From JAFLUQ01 sp964551215 (GTDB lineage Bacteria; Bacillota; Clostridia; UMGS1883), in NCBI GenBank assembly GCA_964551215.1, contig CAZKBV010000006.1, forward strand, positions 1-41,063: DNA of 41,063 bases. Direction: 5' to 3'. The number at the start of each line of letters is the position of its first letter. The stretch's first letter is position 1. Shown here one piece after another: positions 39,465 to 41,063 of this stretch. The translations under genes were made by a program, and so were the position numbers. Below the pieces are notes generated by a model, which worked only from the letters and a program-made list of their open reading frames with translations, was not told the origin of the DNA and ran no database searches.

Positions 39465-39495
39465 GTCGCATTTGAAAAAAATTTTTAAATTCTTC

Positions 39496-39551
39496 TTGAC
39501 AAACAAAAAAATTCATGCTATACTCATAACAGTGTTATATAACACTGTTAT
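39496..39551 (+). promoter_or_regulatory. tetR promoter and 26-bp palindromic operator
   Basis: TTGACA (39496-39501), 17 bases, TATACT (39519-39524). Directly after it, 39526-39551 is a perfect palindrome: ATAACAGTGTTAT followed by its exact reverse complement. It covers the transcription start and ends just before AGGAGG. This placement is typical of TetR autorepression. Confidence 0.85.
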
Positions 39552-39566
39552 ATAGGAGGCCGACCT

Positions 39567-40184
39567 ATGAGCGAAACCGAAAAAACAACCCTCAACGCTA
39601 TACTGACGGCGGCAAAGGCGGAATTTCTCGAAAAGGGATTCCGAGGCGCGTCGCTGAGGAATATCGTAAAAACCGCGAATGTGACGACAGGCGCGTTTTA
39701 CGGCTATTACAAAAGCAAAGAGGAGTTGTTTGACGCAATTGTGGGCGAGCAGGCGGACTATGCCATGTCCGCCTACAAAAAGGCGCAGGAGGATTTTGCA
39801 AATCTGCCGCCCGAAGAACAGCTTGAATGTATGAGTGAAATATCGGGTAAATGCTTGGAGGAAATTCTTGAATATTCCTATCGGCATTTAGACGAGTTTA
39901 AGCTTATACTCACTTGCAGCGAAGGCACGCGGTACGGAAATTTTATCCACGACATGGTGGAGGTGGAAATTGACGCAACCCACAAATTTAACGACGTGCT
40001 TAAATCTCTCGGACGTGAAAGCAGACTATTAAATCCGAGTCTGGAGCACATTCTTATAAGCGGAATGTTTTCGGCGTATTTTGAAATGATAATTCACAAA
40101 ATGCCGCTTGAAGCCGCAAAAGAATATTTAAATGATTTGCGCATTTTTTACACTGCCGGGTGGCAGAAAATTATGGGGTTTTAA
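39567..40184 (+). CDS. TetR family transcriptional regulator
   Basis: A 205-residue protein with an N-terminal TetR helix-turn-helix (AILTAAKAEFLEKGFRGAS, then LRNIVKTANVTTGAFYGYYKS, here split around the helix boundary: LRNIVKTANV, TTGAFYGYYKS) and a helical ligand-binding C-terminal domain with no recognisable ligand signature. The perfect palindrome over its own promoter is the likely operator. It probably also controls the ABC gene that starts 59 bases later. Ribosome site AGGAGG. Confidence 0.93.
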   Translation: MSETEKTTLNAILTAAKAEFLEKGFRGASLRNIVKTANVTTGAFYGYYKSKEELFDAIVGEQADYAMSAYKKAQEDFANLPPEEQLECMSEISGKCLEEILEYSYRHLDEFKLILTCSEGTRYGNFIHDMVEVEIDATHKFNDVLKSLGRESRLLNPSLEHILISGMFSAYFEMIIHKMPLEAAKEYLNDLRIFYTAGWQKIMGF

Positions 40185-40207
40185 TACCCTTTTAATTTTA
40201 AACAACG

Positions 40208-40223
40208 GTTAGCAAAAACTAAC
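40208..40223 (+). promoter_or_regulatory. Second GTTAG-N6-CTAAC operator, before the ABC gene
   Basis: GTTAGCAAAAACTAAC is a perfect inverted repeat of GTTAG with a 6-base spacer and matches 38549-38564 (GTTAGC-N3-AACTAA shared). It lies between the tetR stop codon and the ribosome site of the ABC gene, so a metal-type repressor may act here in addition to TetR. Confidence 0.7.
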
Positions 40224-40243
40224 TATTTTGAGGAGGTATCGGC

Positions 40244-41063
40244 TTGAAAAAACAGAGTAATTTGTCAAGGCTTATGCATTATGGCGGAGGATACAGATTT
40301 CTTGCATACGCTTCCTGGGTATTATCCGCCTTGAGCGCGTTGCTCGCCCTTATTCCATTTATTTATATATGGCGGATAATTAAAAACGTACTAAACACCG
40401 CGCCGAATTTTGAGGGAGCGGAAAATCTCACGGGCTACGGCTACATGGCGGTTATATTTGCCGCCGCGTCAATGATAGTGTATATCGGCGGACTTTTGTG
40501 TTCCCACTTGTCCGCGTTCCGCGTCGCCGCAAATTTGCGCCGTGATTGTATGGAGCATATCGTAAAGCTGCCCCTTGGAACCGCCGAAAGCATCGGCAGC
40601 GGAAAGCTTCGCAAAATTGTGCTGGATTCAAGCGAGGCAACGGAAACATATCTCGCTCATCGGCTGCCGGATAAAGCGGGGGCTATAGCTACGCCCGTCG
40701 GACTTTTGGCAATGCTCTTTATTTTCGATTGGCGGTTAGGACTTTTGAGCCTTATCCCCGTTATATTGGGCTTTTTGATTATGGCGAAAATGACAGGCAA
40801 GGACATGGAACGAAGCATGAAGGAATACCAAAACGCGCTCGCCGATATGTCTAACGAAGCGGTAGAATACGTCAGAGGGATTCCCGTTGTAAAAACCTTT
40901 GGACAAACTATATTCTCATTCAAACGCTTTAAGGGCGCAATCGACTATTATGAAAAATGGGCGATTGATTACACAAAAAGGCTGCGTATGCCGATGATGC
41001 TCTACACAACGGCGATAAACGCCGTGTTCGCGTTTCTTATCGCGGGCGGCATTATATTCACTC
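40244..41063 (+). CDS. ABC transporter, exporter-type membrane domain (partial, N-terminal part)
   Basis: The open frame starts at TTG 40244 (AGGAGGT 6 bases upstream) and runs off the window after 273 codons. It begins MKKQSNLSRLMHYGGGYRF and shows several membrane helices with the exporter-fold pattern: HIVKLPLGTAESIGSGKLRKIVLDS, written split as HIVKLPLGTAE, SIGSGKLRKIVLDS, then HRLPDKAGAIATP, MSNEAVEYVRGIPVVKTFG (coupling helix region). The ATPase domain would lie beyond the window. Proteins of this sort in Clostridia often occur in pairs after a TetR gene and resemble the IrtAB iron-siderophore importers; import of an iron chelate is inferred from the neighbours. Confidence 0.88.
   Translation, partial: MKKQSNLSRLMHYGGGYRFLAYASWVLSALSALLALIPFIYIWRIIKNVLNTAPNFEGAENLTGYGYMAVIFAAASMIVYIGGLLCSHLSAFRVAANLRRDCMEHIVKLPLGTAESIGSGKLRKIVLDSSEATETYLAHRLPDKAGAIATPVGLLAMLFIFDWRLGLLSLIPVILGFLIMAKMTGKDMERSMKEYQNALADMSNEAVEYVRGIPVVKTFGQTIFSFKRFKGAIDYYEKWAIDYTKRLRMPMMLYTTAINAVFAFLIAGGIIFT

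Overview
The window comes from a spore-forming, low-to-moderate G+C member of the Bacillota, most likely class Clostridia. This rests on the Bacillus-like order spoVG-glmU-prs-pth-mfd, the sporulation genes spoVG and yunB, a possible spoIIM beside xerD, a PrsA-type lipoprotein, strong AGGAGG ribosome sites and frequent TTG starts. Species cannot be named from sequence alone.

Layout. 1-456: end of an unidentified membrane gene, then gene-free DNA with a terminator, a 13-bp tandem repeat, a long hairpin and the first copy of a dispersed structured repeat (family A). 457-4510 (minus strand): aminotransferase, dut, a YczE-like membrane protein, and murC, which is divergent from spoVG. 4666-13047 (plus): spoVG, glmU, prs, pth, a small stand-alone relative of the FakA middle domain, mfd and a PrsA-like foldase. 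13118-17211: second family-A copy, a secreted G5/3D-domain protein, and a large secreted ricin-lectin/HELGH metalloprotease on the minus strand. 17437-23964: a branched-chain amino acid block (ilvA, ilvB, ilvN, ilvC, ilvD), followed by purB and proC. 26414-30176: a membrane protein, a XerD homologue with a degenerate active site, the fourth family-A copy and a solitary cas3. 30421-34391: a phosphorelay operon (HPt, REC-HD-GYP, hybrid histidine kinase with two receivers), then a YitT protein. 35369-37674 (minus): DUF1385 protein, prmC and a PAP2 phosphatase. 37810-38448: yunB. 38511-41063: what looks like a metal-uptake region with an HMA-domain protein, a Cys-cluster protein, a TetR regulator and an ABC exporter-fold protein cut by the window end; two promoters or leaders here share a GTTAGC-N3-AACTAA site.

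The most unusual content is not a gene. Family A is a multi-hairpin element with two identical 173-bp copies (12.9 kb apart) and two short copies of about 90 bp in inverted orientation. The short copies lack exactly the inner hairpins and carry compensatory base changes that keep the remaining stems. A second, smaller family (B) lies around prs/pth and on both sides of ilvC. Other points of note are the XerD with three of six catalytic positions changed, the orphan Cas3, the FakA-like mini-protein in the slot that B. subtilis uses for fin, and the lectin-decorated, lethal-factor-like protease. No CRISPR array, tRNA, rRNA or transposase gene was recognised.
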